Shown piece after piece: positions 8,277-17,030 of a stretch of 64,000 nt of DNA (its first letter is position 1; every line of letters begins with the position of its first letter). Source of the stretch: Chryseobacterium sp. BGARF1. Its GTDB lineage: Bacteria > Bacteroidota > Bacteroidia > Flavobacteriales > Weeksellaceae. Below the pieces are notes generated by a model. It saw only the letters and a program-made list of their open reading frames with translations. It searched no databases and had not been told where the DNA came from. Made by a program: the position numbers and the translations under genes. The DNA is taken from assembly GCF_001677955.1 (NCBI RefSeq), contig NZ_LELA01000042.1, positions 62,001 to 126,000 of the forward strand, written 5' to 3'.

Positions 8277-8466
8277 AAAAGACAAATACATTATTATGTC
8301 ATAGGCTTTAAAAACTCACATTTCACTATTAACAATTCACAATTTAAAACACTCTTAATTTCTTCCAACTTTTCAATAGACGGAATCAAAATAAAACATA
8401 TATTATAAACCGACAAAATTCACTAAATTTGCCAACTTGATTAATCAACGAAATTGAGAAATTACA

Positions 8467-11400
8467 ATGAGCCAATTTAAAGAATATAAAAACCTCAACC
8501 TTATAGATGTAGCCGAGAATGTTTCGGAATTCTGGAAAGCAAATGATACGTTTGCAAAAAGTGTGGAAACACGTCAGGGAAATCCTGAGTTTGTGTTTTA
8601 CGAAGGTCCGCCTTCTGCAAACGGAATGCCCGGAATTCACCACGTTATGGCAAGAGCGTTGAAAGATATTTTCTGTCGTTACCAAACGCAGAACGGGAAA
8701 CAGGTTTTCCGTAAAGCAGGTTGGGACACACACGGACTTCCTGTGGAATTAGGAGTTGAAAAAGAACTCGGAATCACTAAAGAAGATATTGGCAAAAAAA
8801 TTTCGATTGAAGATTACAACAAAGCTTGTCGTGAAGCGGTAATGCGTTATACTGATGTTTGGAATCACCTTACCGAAAAAATCGGATATTGGGTAGATCT
8901 TGAAGATCCGTACATTACGTACAAGTCAAAATATATGGAGACGGTTTGGTGGTTGTTGAAGCAATTGTACAGCAAAGAATTATTATATAAAGGCTACACC
9001 ATTCAGCCATATTCTCCGAAAGCAGGAACCGGACTTTCTTCTCACGAGTTGAATCAGCCGGGAACTTACCGTGATGTTACCGACACAACAATTGTTGCTC
9101 AGTTTAAAGTTAAAAAAGATTCTTCAGAATTATTCAACGATGTTGATGGAGATGTAAGTGTTTTAGCTTGGACAACAACTCCCTGGACCTTGCCTTCAAA
9201 CACGGCTTTGGCGGTAGGAAGAGATATTGAATATGTTGTGGTAAAAACCTTCAACCAATATACTTTTGAGCCTATAACAGTTGTTTTAGCGAGAGTTTTA
9301 TTGGAAAAGAATTTCGGTAAAAAATTTGTTGATATTAGAACTGACACAAAACAGAATGAATATCTTTTTAAAAGCAATTCACTAGAAGAATATCATAATT
9401 TTTTAAATCTTGAAATTGATGATATAAAATCTAAATTATCCGGACTAGCAGAACCTAAATATGGAGAACAAAGAATAAAATTTTTAGAATCAGAAATTAA
9501 AAACATTCCATATAAAGTTTTAAAAGAATTTACTGGTGAACAACTTGCAGGAACTCAATATGAGCAATTAATCCCTTGGTTTACACCGGATGAAACTCCT
9601 GAAAAAGCGTTTAGAGTAATTATCGGAGATTTTGTAACCACAGAAGACGGTACAGGTATCGTACACATCGCTCCTACTTTTGGTGCAGATGATGCAAGAG
9701 TTGCGAAAGATGCAGGAATTCCGCCAATGTTGGTGAAAGACGAGAATGATAATTTAGTTCCGTTGGTTGATCTACAAGGTAAATTCATCAAAGGAAATGA
9801 TGTTCCGGAAACTTTCTCAGGAAAATATATTAAAAACGAATATTACGATGAAGGAACTGCACCTGAAAAATCTTGGGATGTAGAATTGGCAATTTTGTTG
9901 AAAACAGAAAACAAAGCCTTCAAAGTAGAAAAATATGTTCACAGTTATCCGCACTGTTGGAGAACCGATAAACCAGTTTTATACTATCCTTTGGATTCTT
10001 GGTTTGTAAAAATGACAGCTGTAAAAGACCGTTTGGTAGAATTGAACGAAACCATCAACTGGAAGCCAAAAGCTACCGGAGAAGGCCGTTTTGCAAATTG
10101 GTTGGAAAACGTGAACGACTGGAATCTTTCCCGCTCAAGATATTGGGGTATTCCATTGCCGATCTGGAGAACTGAAGATCAAAAAGAAGAGAAATTAATT
10201 GGTTCTGTTGAAGAATTATATAATGAGATCGAAAAGTCTATTTCAATAGGATTGATGACTGAAAACCCTTTCAAAGGTTTTGAGATTGGAAATATGTCTG
10301 AAGAAAACTATGACTTGATCGACTTGCACAAAAACATTGTTGATAAAGTTGTCTTGGTTTCAGATTCAGGAAAAGCAATGAACCGTGAAAGCGACCTTAT
10401 TGACGTTTGGTTTGATTCAGGTTCGATGCCTTATGCACAGTTGCATTATCCTTTCGAGAACAAAGAATTAATCGATAACAATAAAGCTTTCCCAGCAGAT
10501 TTCATCGCAGAAGGTGTTGACCAGACTCGTGGATGGTTCTACACACTTCACGCTATCGGAACAGCAGTTTTTGATTCGGTCGCTTATAAAAATGTAATGA
10601 GCAACGGACTTGTTTTGGACAAAAACGGTCAGAAAATGTCAAAACGTCTAGGAAATGCAGTTGATCCGTTTGAAATACTTTCAGATTACGGACCGGATGC
10701 AACGCGTTGGTATATGATCTCTAATGCAAATCCGTGGGAAAATTTGAAATTCGACAAAGATGGAATTGATGAAGTAAGAAGAAAATTCTTCGGAACGCTT
10801 TACAATACCTATTCATTCTTTAGTTTATATGCAAATGTTGATGGATTCAATTATTCTGAAAAAGAAGTTCAAAACAGACCAGAGATCGACCGTTGGATCT
10901 TATCTGAATTGAATCTTTTAATTAAAGAAGTAAAGGCATTTTACGAAGATTACGAGCCGACAAGAGTTGCAAGAGCGATCAGTAATTTTGTAAATGATAA
11001 TTTGAGTAACTGGTATGTAAGATTGTGCAGAAGACGTTTCTGGAAAGGAGATTATTCTGATGACAAGATCTCTGCTTACCAGACTTTATATACTTGTCTT
11101 GAAACGGTTGCCAAATTATCTGCACCAATTGCTCCGTTCTTTATGGATCAGCTGTATCAGGATCTAAACAAAGTAACAGGAAAAGACAGCGCAGGATCTG
11201 TGCATTTAACAGACTTCCCGGTTGCAGATGAAAGTTTGATCGATCAGGATCTGGTTGAAAAAACACATTTAGCACAAAATATCACAAGTCTAGTGCTATC
11301 AATCAGACGTGCAGAAAGCCTAAAAGTAAGACAACCACTTCAAAGGGTTTTAATTCCTGTTTTAAATAAGAAAACAGAGGAACAGATCTTAGCGGTAGCA

Positions 11401-11982
11401 GAATTAATTAAACAAGAAGTTAACGTTAAAGAATTACAATTGATCAATGCGGAAGAAGCTTCCCATTTAATTGTAAAACAGATCAAACCAAACTTCAAAA
11501 CTTTAGGTTCAAGACTTGGAAAAGACATGAAAGTCGTTGGTAATGAAATCACTAGCCTTTCCGGAGAGCAAATCTCATCTTTAGAAAAAGAAGGAAGCAT
11601 AGAAATTCAAGGCTATGAAATCACTACTGCAGATGTAGAAATTTCAACTAAAGATATTCCGGGATGGACGGTAACTTCAGATGGTAAAACAACTGTGGCA
11701 CTAGATTTGAAGATGACTGATGAATTGAGATCTGAAGGTATCGCAAGAGAATTTATCAACAGGATCCAAAATCTTAGAAAAGAGAAAGATTTTGATTTAA
11801 CAGACAGAATAAGCATCGTTTTGGAAGAAAACACTCCATTTTTGGAGCAGATCAAACAAAATGAAGAATATATTTCATCTGAGGTCTTGTCAAATAAAAT
11901 AGAAATTGTATCTTCACTTTCAAATTTTAACGAAATCGACATCGATGAGATTAAATTTAAAGTGAATGTTGAAAAAAATTAA
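8467..11982 (+). CDS. ileS: isoleucyl-tRNA synthetase, eukaryote-like IleRS2 type with GIHH in place of HxGH
   Basis: A 1171-residue class I synthetase that charges tRNA-Ile and edits valine in its CP1 domain. Its length exceeds the usual bacterial IleRS1 (about 930-950) and fits IleRS2. The signature motif region reads MPGIHHV, with GIHH at residues 56-59 where HxGH is canonical: the first and third residues are swapped. KMSKR is at 723-727. CP1 motifs TTPWTLPSNTA and GTGIVHIAP are present. About 55 Lys/Asn-rich residues (roughly 290-344) look like an insertion in the editing domain. Known IleRS2 enzymes resist mupirocin, and the GxHH variant has been reported as hyper-resistant. Resistance of this host is inferred. 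Confidence 0.97.
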   Translation: MSQFKEYKNLNLIDVAENVSEFWKANDTFAKSVETRQGNPEFVFYEGPPSANGMPGIHHVMARALKDIFCRYQTQNGKQVFRKAGWDTHGLPVELGVEKELGITKEDIGKKISIEDYNKACREAVMRYTDVWNHLTEKIGYWVDLEDPYITYKSKYMETVWWLLKQLYSKELLYKGYTIQPYSPKAGTGLSSHELNQPGTYRDVTDTTIVAQFKVKKDSSELFNDVDGDVSVLAWTTTPWTLPSNTALAVGRDIEYVVVKTFNQYTFEPITVVLARVLLEKNFGKKFVDIRTDTKQNEYLFKSNSLEEYHNFLNLEIDDIKSKLSGLAEPKYGEQRIKFLESEIKNIPYKVLKEFTGEQLAGTQYEQLIPWFTPDETPEKAFRVIIGDFVTTEDGTGIVHIAPTFGADDARVAKDAGIPPMLVKDENDNLVPLVDLQGKFIKGNDVPETFSGKYIKNEYYDEGTAPEKSWDVELAILLKTENKAFKVEKYVHSYPHCWRTDKPVLYYPLDSWFVKMTAVKDRLVELNETINWKPKATGEGRFANWLENVNDWNLSRSRYWGIPLPIWRTEDQKEEKLIGSVEELYNEIEKSISIGLMTENPFKGFEIGNMSEENYDLIDLHKNIVDKVVLVSDSGKAMNRESDLIDVWFDSGSMPYAQLHYPFENKELIDNNKAFPADFIAEGVDQTRGWFYTLHAIGTAVFDSVAYKNVMSNGLVLDKNGQKMSKRLGNAVDPFEILSDYGPDATRWYMISNANPWENLKFDKDGIDEVRRKFFGTLYNTYSFFSLYANVDGFNYSEKEVQNRPEIDRWILSELNLLIKEVKAFYEDYEPTRVARAISNFVNDNLSNWYVRLCRRRFWKGDYSDDKISAYQTLYTCLETVAKLSAPIAPFFMDQLYQDLNKVTGKDSAGSVHLTDFPVADESLIDQDLVEKTHLAQNITSLVLSIRRAESLKVRQPLQRVLIPVLNKKTEEQILAVAELIKQEVNVKELQLINAEEASHLIVKQIKPNFKTLGSRLGKDMKVVGNEITSLSGEQISSLEKEGSIEIQGYEITTADVEISTKDIPGWTVTSDGKTTVALDLKMTDELRSEGIAREFINRIQNLRKEKDFDLTDRISIVLEENTPFLEQIKQNEEYISSEVLSNKIEIVSSLSNFNEIDIDEIKFKVNVEKN

Positions 11983-12041
11983 TATTTAACTATTGTTTTT
12001 TCAATTTCCAAATCATAAATTTATTAAAAAAGAAAAAGACA

Positions 12042-12422
12042 ATGCAAGACGAAAGAGTAAAATACAACGACTCTGATTTACAAGAGTTTAAAAAGATAAT
12101 CAAAGAAAAAATTGAGAAAGCAGAGAAAGATTTACAGTTAATCAGAGAAAGCTTTATCAACGATCAAAATAACGGAACTGATGATACATCGCCTACTTTC
12201 AAAGCTTTTGAAGAAGGTGCAGAAACGCTAAGCAAAGAGCAAAACTCTATTTTGGCAGGAAGACAGGAAAAATTTGTAAGAGATTTGAAAAATGCTTTGA
12301 TAAGAATCGAAAACAAAACATATGGCGTTTGCCGAGTAACAGGGAAACTAATTCCGAAAGAAAGACTTTTGGCAGTTCCACATGCTACTTTGAGCATTGA
12401 AGCTAAAAATATGAAGAGATAA
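12042..12422 (+). CDS. TraR/DksA-family protein with degenerate zinc finger
   Basis: A 126-residue protein with an N-terminal coiled coil (about residues 10-85, including the acidic segment NGTDDTSPTFKAFEEGAE) and a C-terminal globular end YGVCRVTGKLIPKERLLAVPHATLS. DksA-like proteins bind the RNA polymerase secondary channel and alter transcription, often with ppGpp. The classical finger has four cysteines, whereas only one is visible here (about residue 107), so zinc binding by the standard CxxC pairs is impossible. This degenerate form appears to be typical of Bacteroidota homologues. It follows ileS by 59 nt and may share its transcript. Confidence 0.88.
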   Translation: MQDERVKYNDSDLQEFKKIIKEKIEKAEKDLQLIRESFINDQNNGTDDTSPTFKAFEEGAETLSKEQNSILAGRQEKFVRDLKNALIRIENKTYGVCRVTGKLIPKERLLAVPHATLSIEAKNMKR

Positions 12423-12456
12423 TTATTTTTATCTTATTTTTGTAAATAATTAATTG

Positions 12457-12490
12457 GGTTTATATAATGTTTTACAGCATTGTATAAACC
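12457..12490. terminator. hairpin between the DksA-like gene and the next ORF, possible terminator
   Basis: Arms GGTTTATATAATG (12457-12469) and CATTGTATAAACC (12478-12490) pair over 13 bp with one G-U, followed by TAATTTTT. TATTTTTG at 12435-12442 just upstream could also be a -7 promoter box, in which case the hairpin would form in a leader of the 12509 gene. Confidence 0.5.
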
Positions 12491-12508
12491 TAATTTTTAA
12501 TTATATCT

Positions 12509-12754
12509 ATGAGTGAATTTTTGATTTTAGGAATTATCCTTGTTATCGTTTTATGGTTTTTTAATAAAGATCGAATCAAAAACAGATTCTATCCAGATAA
12601 ACCTAAAAATCTGACAATAGACCAACAATTCAACTCAGACAAACGAGAAAGAGAAAAAGAAATCGACAGACTTCTCAGTAAAATGGGCAAGAACGGAATC
12701 AATGACCTTTCTGCAAAAGACAGAAAAAGACTAGACGAACTTTCTAAACATTAA
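12509..12754 (+). CDS. small single-pass membrane protein
   Basis: An 81-residue protein with one N-terminal transmembrane helix (about residues 4-18, FLILGIILVIVLWFF) followed by a basic, highly charged tail. The end, EIDRLLSKMGKNGINDLSAKDRKRLDELSK, resembles the short C-terminal module (DUF6576-like) found after rhomboid domains in Bacteroidota, here without any protease domain. The function is unknown. It sits upstream of the DUF2683-like gene and lspA on the same strand and may be expressed with them. Confidence 0.8.
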   Translation: MSEFLILGIILVIVLWFFNKDRIKNRFYPDKPKNLTIDQQFNSDKREREKEIDRLLSKMGKNGINDLSAKDRKRLDELSKH

Positions 12755-12806
12755 ATAAGGACTGTTAGAACTTACGTTTTAGCAAGACCACAAATAATAA
12801 ATTAAA

Positions 12807-13001
12807 ATGGAAGCATTAATTGTACACCCAAAAAATCAAATGGAGCTGAATGCGCTAAAAAGCGTGATGAAAGACATGGGAATTCGATATGAAAAATTTC
12901 ATACAAGAGGCGCAAAAACTCAAACTTTTGAGAAAAAAGCTCCTGTGAAGAAAGAAAATACTGGTAAGGATTTTAAAGACAAACCAAAGACGAATAGGTA
13001 A
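12807..13001 (+). CDS. DUF2683-like small basic protein
   Basis: A 64-residue protein. The first 30 residues (MEALIVHPKNQMELNALKSV and following) resemble the DUF2683 family of small Bacteroidota proteins, some of which are called antitoxin-like. The remainder is a lysine-rich, probably disordered tail. Its stop codon overlaps the start codon of lspA (TAATG at 12999-13003), implying translational coupling. No toxin partner is visible, so a toxin-antitoxin role is not supported here. Confidence 0.75.
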   Translation: MEALIVHPKNQMELNALKSVMKDMGIRYEKFHTRGAKTQTFEKKAPVKKENTGKDFKDKPKTNR

Positions 13002-13639
13002 TGAAGAAGATTGCACTCATCACTTTTCTTATTTTATTAATAGATCAGGCTTCAAAAATTTACATCAAAACAAATTTCAACCTGAACGACAGTATTCCTG
13101 TTTTTCCAGGTTTTAAATTGACATTTGTAGAAAATCCGGGCATGGCTTACGGTTTTCATTTTGGTGGAATGCTTGGCAAATATTTTTTAGTGATTGTTCG
13201 TATTTTTCTGATTGGCGGAATGATCTATCTTTTCAACAAGTGGCTTAAAAGAGGCGAATCTAATTATCTAATTATTCCAATGGCTATTATTTTTGCTGGA
13301 GCAATTGGAAACTTAATTGACGGAATGTTTTATGGATTAATTTTCGACAGTGGAATGATCTATGACGAAAACGTAAATCAATGGATTGGCTACGGTGGAG
13401 TTTCTAAACTGGTTCCTTTCGGTGAAGGATATTCTACATTTATGAAAGGCTGCGTTGTTGATATGCTTCATTTCCCTTTGGTAGATTGGTACGTTCCTGA
13501 AAGCTGGCCTTTAATCGGAGGAAAACATCTTGAGTTTTTTAAATACATCTTTAATGTTGCCGATTCTGCTATTACTATTGGAGCTGCATTGCTTTTAATT
13601 TTCAGAAAAAAAGCTTTTCCAAACGGACTTGAGTTCTAA
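13001..13639 (+). CDS. lspA: lipoprotein signal peptidase (signal peptidase II)
   Basis: A 212-residue integral membrane aspartic protease that cleaves signal peptides of lipidated prolipoproteins in the inner membrane. Family landmarks are LIDQASKIYIK near the N-terminus, ENPGMAYG near 45, GAIGNLIDGMFYG around 105, and the two catalytic aspartates in GCVVDMLHF and FNVADSAITIG. It is longer than the E. coli enzyme (164 residues) because of an insertion of about 40 residues between the third and fourth membrane segments, as is usual in Bacteroidota. Several lipoprotein substrates occur in this window (for example at 26597 and 28380). Confidence 0.97.
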   Translation: MKKIALITFLILLIDQASKIYIKTNFNLNDSIPVFPGFKLTFVENPGMAYGFHFGGMLGKYFLVIVRIFLIGGMIYLFNKWLKRGESNYLIIPMAIIFAGAIGNLIDGMFYGLIFDSGMIYDENVNQWIGYGGVSKLVPFGEGYSTFMKGCVVDMLHFPLVDWYVPESWPLIGGKHLEFFKYIFNVADSAITIGAALLLIFRKKAFPNGLEF

Positions 13640-13680
13640 AATATTTCATACTTTTATGAAACCTTCAAGGGTCTAAATGT

Positions 13681-14325
13681 ATGAGAAAATTTATAAAAAA
13701 TACAATCAAAATATTCCTGCTGCTTTTTGTGGCAGGAATTATTTTTATCATCTGGTCAAACTTTACGATTAAAAATCAGACGGAAGATTATGTGACTTCG
13801 AATATTTCGACTTTACCGAATGAAAAAACCGGACTTCTTTTAGGAACAAGTAAAACTTTATCCAATGGAGCACCGAATGCTTATTTTTTTAATCGAATTG
13901 AAGCGGCTGCAGAATTATTTAAATCAGGGAAAATTCAGAATATCATCGTGAGTGGCGATAATTCTAAGAAAGATTATAATGAGCCGGAAGAAATGAAAAA
14001 CGAACTCATCAAAGCCGGAGTTCCTGCTGATAAAATTTTCGAAGATTTTGCAGGTTTCAGAACTTTAGATTCTGTTCTTCGTGCAAAAGAGATTTTCGGA
14101 CAAAATTCATACATCATTATTTCACAAAGGTTTCACAACGAAAGAGCGGTTTATTTAGCAAGAAAAAACAATATTGAAGCTTGGGGTTACAATGCAGCAG
14201 ATGTTAATAAATATGCCGGTTTAAAAACCAATGCGAGAGAAAAACTGGCAAGAGCAAAAGTTTTTTGGGATTTTATGTTTGGGGTAGAACCGAAGTTTGG
14301 AGGGAAGAAGATTTTAATTAAATAG
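13681..14325 (+). CDS. SanA/YdcF-like DUF218 envelope protein
   Basis: A 214-residue protein with one N-terminal membrane anchor (about residues 8-26) and a DUF218 domain. Visible landmarks are LLLGTSKTLSNGAPN, IIVSGDN, the EPEEMKNELIKAGVP segment and IISQRFHNERAVYLARK. The SanA branch is associated with envelope barrier function and vancomycin exclusion at high temperature in enterobacteria; the biochemical activity is uncertain. It follows lspA by 41 nt and precedes the CrtA-like gene by 14 nt, so cotranscription is likely. Confidence 0.88.
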   Translation: MRKFIKNTIKIFLLLFVAGIIFIIWSNFTIKNQTEDYVTSNISTLPNEKTGLLLGTSKTLSNGAPNAYFFNRIEAAAELFKSGKIQNIIVSGDNSKKDYNEPEEMKNELIKAGVPADKIFEDFAGFRTLDSVLRAKEIFGQNSYIIISQRFHNERAVYLARKNNIEAWGYNAADVNKYAGLKTNAREKLARAKVFWDFMFGVEPKFGGKKILIK

Positions 14326-14339
14326 AAAAAACTAAAAAA

Positions 14340-15050
14340 ATGAGCGTCTTCACTTATCATTTAGTAAAAACAAATTTCTTTTCAGCGTTTAAAATTCTTT
14401 TGTTTCCACCGAAACCAAAAAATATTCCGGGTTTGATACATGCGGAAACGATGACAGTAATGACTCTTGGCTCAGCGATTTTTTCCCCATCCCGAATGCT
14501 GATCAGACAAATCGCTGTATTTGCTCAATGGGAAAACGAAAGTGATGTCAACCATTTTTTAGCTGAAAATAGTACTGGAAAAACCTTATCTAAGGGTTGG
14601 CATACGCGATTAACTTTCATGAGAAAATGGGGAAAATTCAACAAGTTTGAAATTCCCCATGAAACCACCGAATTTGAAAATCCAGATTCTCCAGTCGTTG
14701 CTGTTACTATTGCCCGAATGAAATTTACAGAAATTCCAAGATTTATCCATTGGGGAAGACCGGTTGAGAAATTGGTGCGCGACCATCCGGCAACTACTTT
14801 ATCATTAGCTTCTATAAAATTCCCAAATACGGTTTCTACATTTTCTATTTGGAAAACACAAAAAGAAATAACCGACATGGTTCACGGACATAGCAAAGTT
14901 CCAAAACCCAAAAGACATGCCGATGCAATGAAAGAAAGAGATCGAAAAGATTTTCACTTCGAATTTACAACCTTGCGCTTCAAAGCTATTTCTGAATTTG
15001 GTGAGTGGAACGGACGACGCAATATTATTCCCAATCTAAAAAACAATTAA
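14340..15050 (+). CDS. CrtA (spheroidene monooxygenase)-like protein
   Basis: A 236-residue protein that resembles the spheroidene monooxygenase CrtA family, with a ferredoxin-like dabb fold expected. Landmarks are WGRPVEKLVRDHPATTLSLASIKFPNTVSTFSIW around 140-173, a DMVHGHSK segment, and the C-terminal ERDRKDFHFEFTTLRFKAISEFGEW. CrtA adds keto groups to acyclic carotenoids, but no carotenoid gene is in the window, so the substrate here is unknown. The next gene starts two bases after this stop codon, suggesting the two proteins work together. I am moderately sure of the family and not of the function. Confidence 0.65.
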   Translation: MSVFTYHLVKTNFFSAFKILLFPPKPKNIPGLIHAETMTVMTLGSAIFSPSRMLIRQIAVFAQWENESDVNHFLAENSTGKTLSKGWHTRLTFMRKWGKFNKFEIPHETTEFENPDSPVVAVTIARMKFTEIPRFIHWGRPVEKLVRDHPATTLSLASIKFPNTVSTFSIWKTQKEITDMVHGHSKVPKPKRHADAMKERDRKDFHFEFTTLRFKAISEFGEWNGRRNIIPNLKNN

Positions 15051-15051
15051 A

Positions 15052-15912
15052 ATGCGGTTTGCTTATCCTATGCAGAAATTTCAGGATTGGGTGACTCAAC
15101 AGTGGGTGATTCTGCGTGGAAAAAAAATCAAACCTGAAGATTTTCCTTGGCTGATGGGACCGTTTGGAAATTTGGATGCGATAGGCAAAGATTTCATCTA
15201 TCAATTTGCGAAAAAAGAAAACTTAATTGTAGAAAAAGACTCAAAAGCAAAAGGTATTATTCCTTCTATGCAAAAGCTGAATTTATCCGAAACTGAATAC
15301 TCAAATTTATCAAAAAAGGTAATTAGGTTTTATGAAAATACAGCAAATCACAACTTAGATTTTTCAGTACACTGGAATCCATTATTTAAATTCTTTGGCA
15401 TTTTAATTAATAAATTATTCAGCAAAAGGATCAATCAATTGAATATTCCCACAAAAAATATTTCTGATCCGGAATCATTAAAAAGCGAAATTATCAACCT
15501 TGTTGATCCAGCGTCCAATGAAATAAAATACACATTTTGGTTTCGCTTCATTGAATCTAGTGGACAAGTTATTTATTCCGGGGTTTACGGAATCAGTAAT
15601 TTGCCTTCCGGAAAAACCTGTGTAAAAGCTGTTTTCCCTCTGCCTAATGGAAATGCAACTGTGTTGATGATTCCAAGTGTTGGAAAGAATGGCGAATTAA
15701 TTTTAGATTCTTCAGGGAAAGAATTTGGTGACGCCGGATTTTATTTTCTACTGAAAGATTCGAAGGGAGAATATTGGTCGCAATTTATCAATTCTTTTCG
15801 TGATCGATTGGTTGTTGGTGCAGAAAACGACTTCATCTCAGCGGAACAAACTCTAACTCTTTGGCATATAAAGGTTCTCACATTTTATTATAAAATTAAA
15901 TTGAAGAAATAA
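15052..15912 (+). CDS. uncharacterised protein paired with the CrtA-like protein
   Basis: A 286-residue protein I cannot assign to a family. It has no signal peptide; one moderately hydrophobic stretch lies around residues 103-115 (FKFFGILINKLFS). The N-terminal third is helical and charged, with LMGPFGNLDAIGKDFI; the C-terminal half is beta-rich, with repeated glycines and a WFRFIESSGQVIYSGVYG segment. The ATG follows the CrtA-like stop codon after a single base, so the pair should be translated together. Codon and base usage look like the neighbours. It could be an accessory protein or a lipid-handling enzyme, but nothing in the sequence decides this. Confidence 0.8.
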   Translation: MRFAYPMQKFQDWVTQQWVILRGKKIKPEDFPWLMGPFGNLDAIGKDFIYQFAKKENLIVEKDSKAKGIIPSMQKLNLSETEYSNLSKKVIRFYENTANHNLDFSVHWNPLFKFFGILINKLFSKRINQLNIPTKNISDPESLKSEIINLVDPASNEIKYTFWFRFIESSGQVIYSGVYGISNLPSGKTCVKAVFPLPNGNATVLMIPSVGKNGELILDSSGKEFGDAGFYFLLKDSKGEYWSQFINSFRDRLVVGAENDFISAEQTLTLWHIKVLTFYYKIKLKK

Positions 15913-15991
15913 TTTTATACAACTTTACAACAGTTTTTGAACAAGATAGATTCTAAATTTTCCTTATTTTTGTAGAAATAATTTTAAAAAA

Positions 15992-16960
15992 ATGTCAAGA
16001 ATTCTTACCGGCATTCAAGCCACCGGAACACCGCACCTTGGAAACCTTTTGGGTGCAATTATTCCTGCAGTAGAGCTTTCTAAGCAAGCAGGAAACGAAT
16101 CATTTTTATTCATTGCGAATCTTCATTCGTTAACGCAGATTAAAGATGCAAAAGAACTAAAAAACAACACCTACGAAATTGCTGCGGCTTGGCTTGCTTG
16201 TGGGCTTGATACTGAAAAAACATTTTTTTACAGACAGAGCGACATCCCTGAAACCTGTGAACTTTCTTGGCATTTATCATGTTTTTTTCCTTATCAGAGA
16301 TTGACGTTGGCGCATTCTTTTAAAGATAAAGCAGACCGTTTACAAGATGTAAATGCAGGGTTGTTTACCTATCCTATTTTGATGGCTGCAGATATTTTAT
16401 TATACGACGCAGAAATTGTTCCTGTAGGAAAAGATCAGCTTCAACATTTGGAAATTGCCCGTGATGTAGCGTCAAGATTTAATAATCAGATGGGTGAAGT
16501 TCTGGTTTTACCTCAAGCTGAATTGCAGGAAGATACCAAATATGTTCCCGGATTAGACGGACACAAAATGTCTAAATCTAGAGGAAACATCATCAATATT
16601 TTCTTACCTGAGAAACAATTGAAAAAACAACTAATGGGTATTGAAAGTGATTCTAAATCTTTAGAAGAGCCAAAAGATCCTTCAACAGACAAGACTTTTG
16701 CGATTTATGAATTAATTGCAACGCCGGAACAGACAGAAGAATTGAGAGCTAAATATCTAGCCGGAAATTTCGGTTACGGTCACGCTAAAATGGAACTTTT
16801 CCAATTAATTTTAACCAGATTTGAAAAAGAAAGAGAATTGTTTTCTTACTATATGAACAATCTTGAGGAGCTTGAAGCGAAGCTTCAGGAAGGAGCAGCA
16901 AAAACAAGAGTTATTGCTACGGAAACTATTAAAAGAGTAAGAGAAAGTTTGGGAATTTAA
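15992..16960 (+). CDS. trpS: tryptophanyl-tRNA synthetase
   Basis: A 322-residue class I synthetase with the compact bacterial TrpRS length. The HIGH-equivalent TGTPHLGN is at residues 10-17, and KMSKS lies in GHKMSKSRGN near residue 192. PVGKDQLQHLEIARD, the ATP/tRNA-side motif, is around 147-161. It charges tRNA-Trp in the cytoplasm. TATTTTTG at 15965-15972 is a possible -7 box; TTTTTG at 15934-15939 is 25 nt further upstream, slightly longer than the usual spacing. A hairpin terminator follows. Confidence 0.98.
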   Translation: MSRILTGIQATGTPHLGNLLGAIIPAVELSKQAGNESFLFIANLHSLTQIKDAKELKNNTYEIAAAWLACGLDTEKTFFYRQSDIPETCELSWHLSCFFPYQRLTLAHSFKDKADRLQDVNAGLFTYPILMAADILLYDAEIVPVGKDQLQHLEIARDVASRFNNQMGEVLVLPQAELQEDTKYVPGLDGHKMSKSRGNIINIFLPEKQLKKQLMGIESDSKSLEEPKDPSTDKTFAIYELIATPEQTEELRAKYLAGNFGYGHAKMELFQLILTRFEKERELFSYYMNNLEELEAKLQEGAAKTRVIATETIKRVRESLGI

Positions 16961-16984
16961 TCCTGAATTTTTATAAGTAATAAA

Positions 16985-17013
16985 TTTCGGCGGCACCTTT
17001 GGTACCGCCGAAA
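16985..17013. terminator. bidirectional terminator between trpS and the HAD nucleotidase gene
   Basis: Arms TTTCGGCGGCACC and GGTACCGCCGAAA pair over 13 positions with one mismatch around a TTT loop, between two convergent genes. Downstream sequence on the plus strand contains TATTTT. Confidence 0.8.
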
Positions 17014-17030
17014 CTATTTTCAATATATTA

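Noticed and set aside
12807-13001. Toxin-antitoxin locus
   Set aside because: The small protein resembles DUF2683, but no toxin gene adjoins; its partner is lspA.
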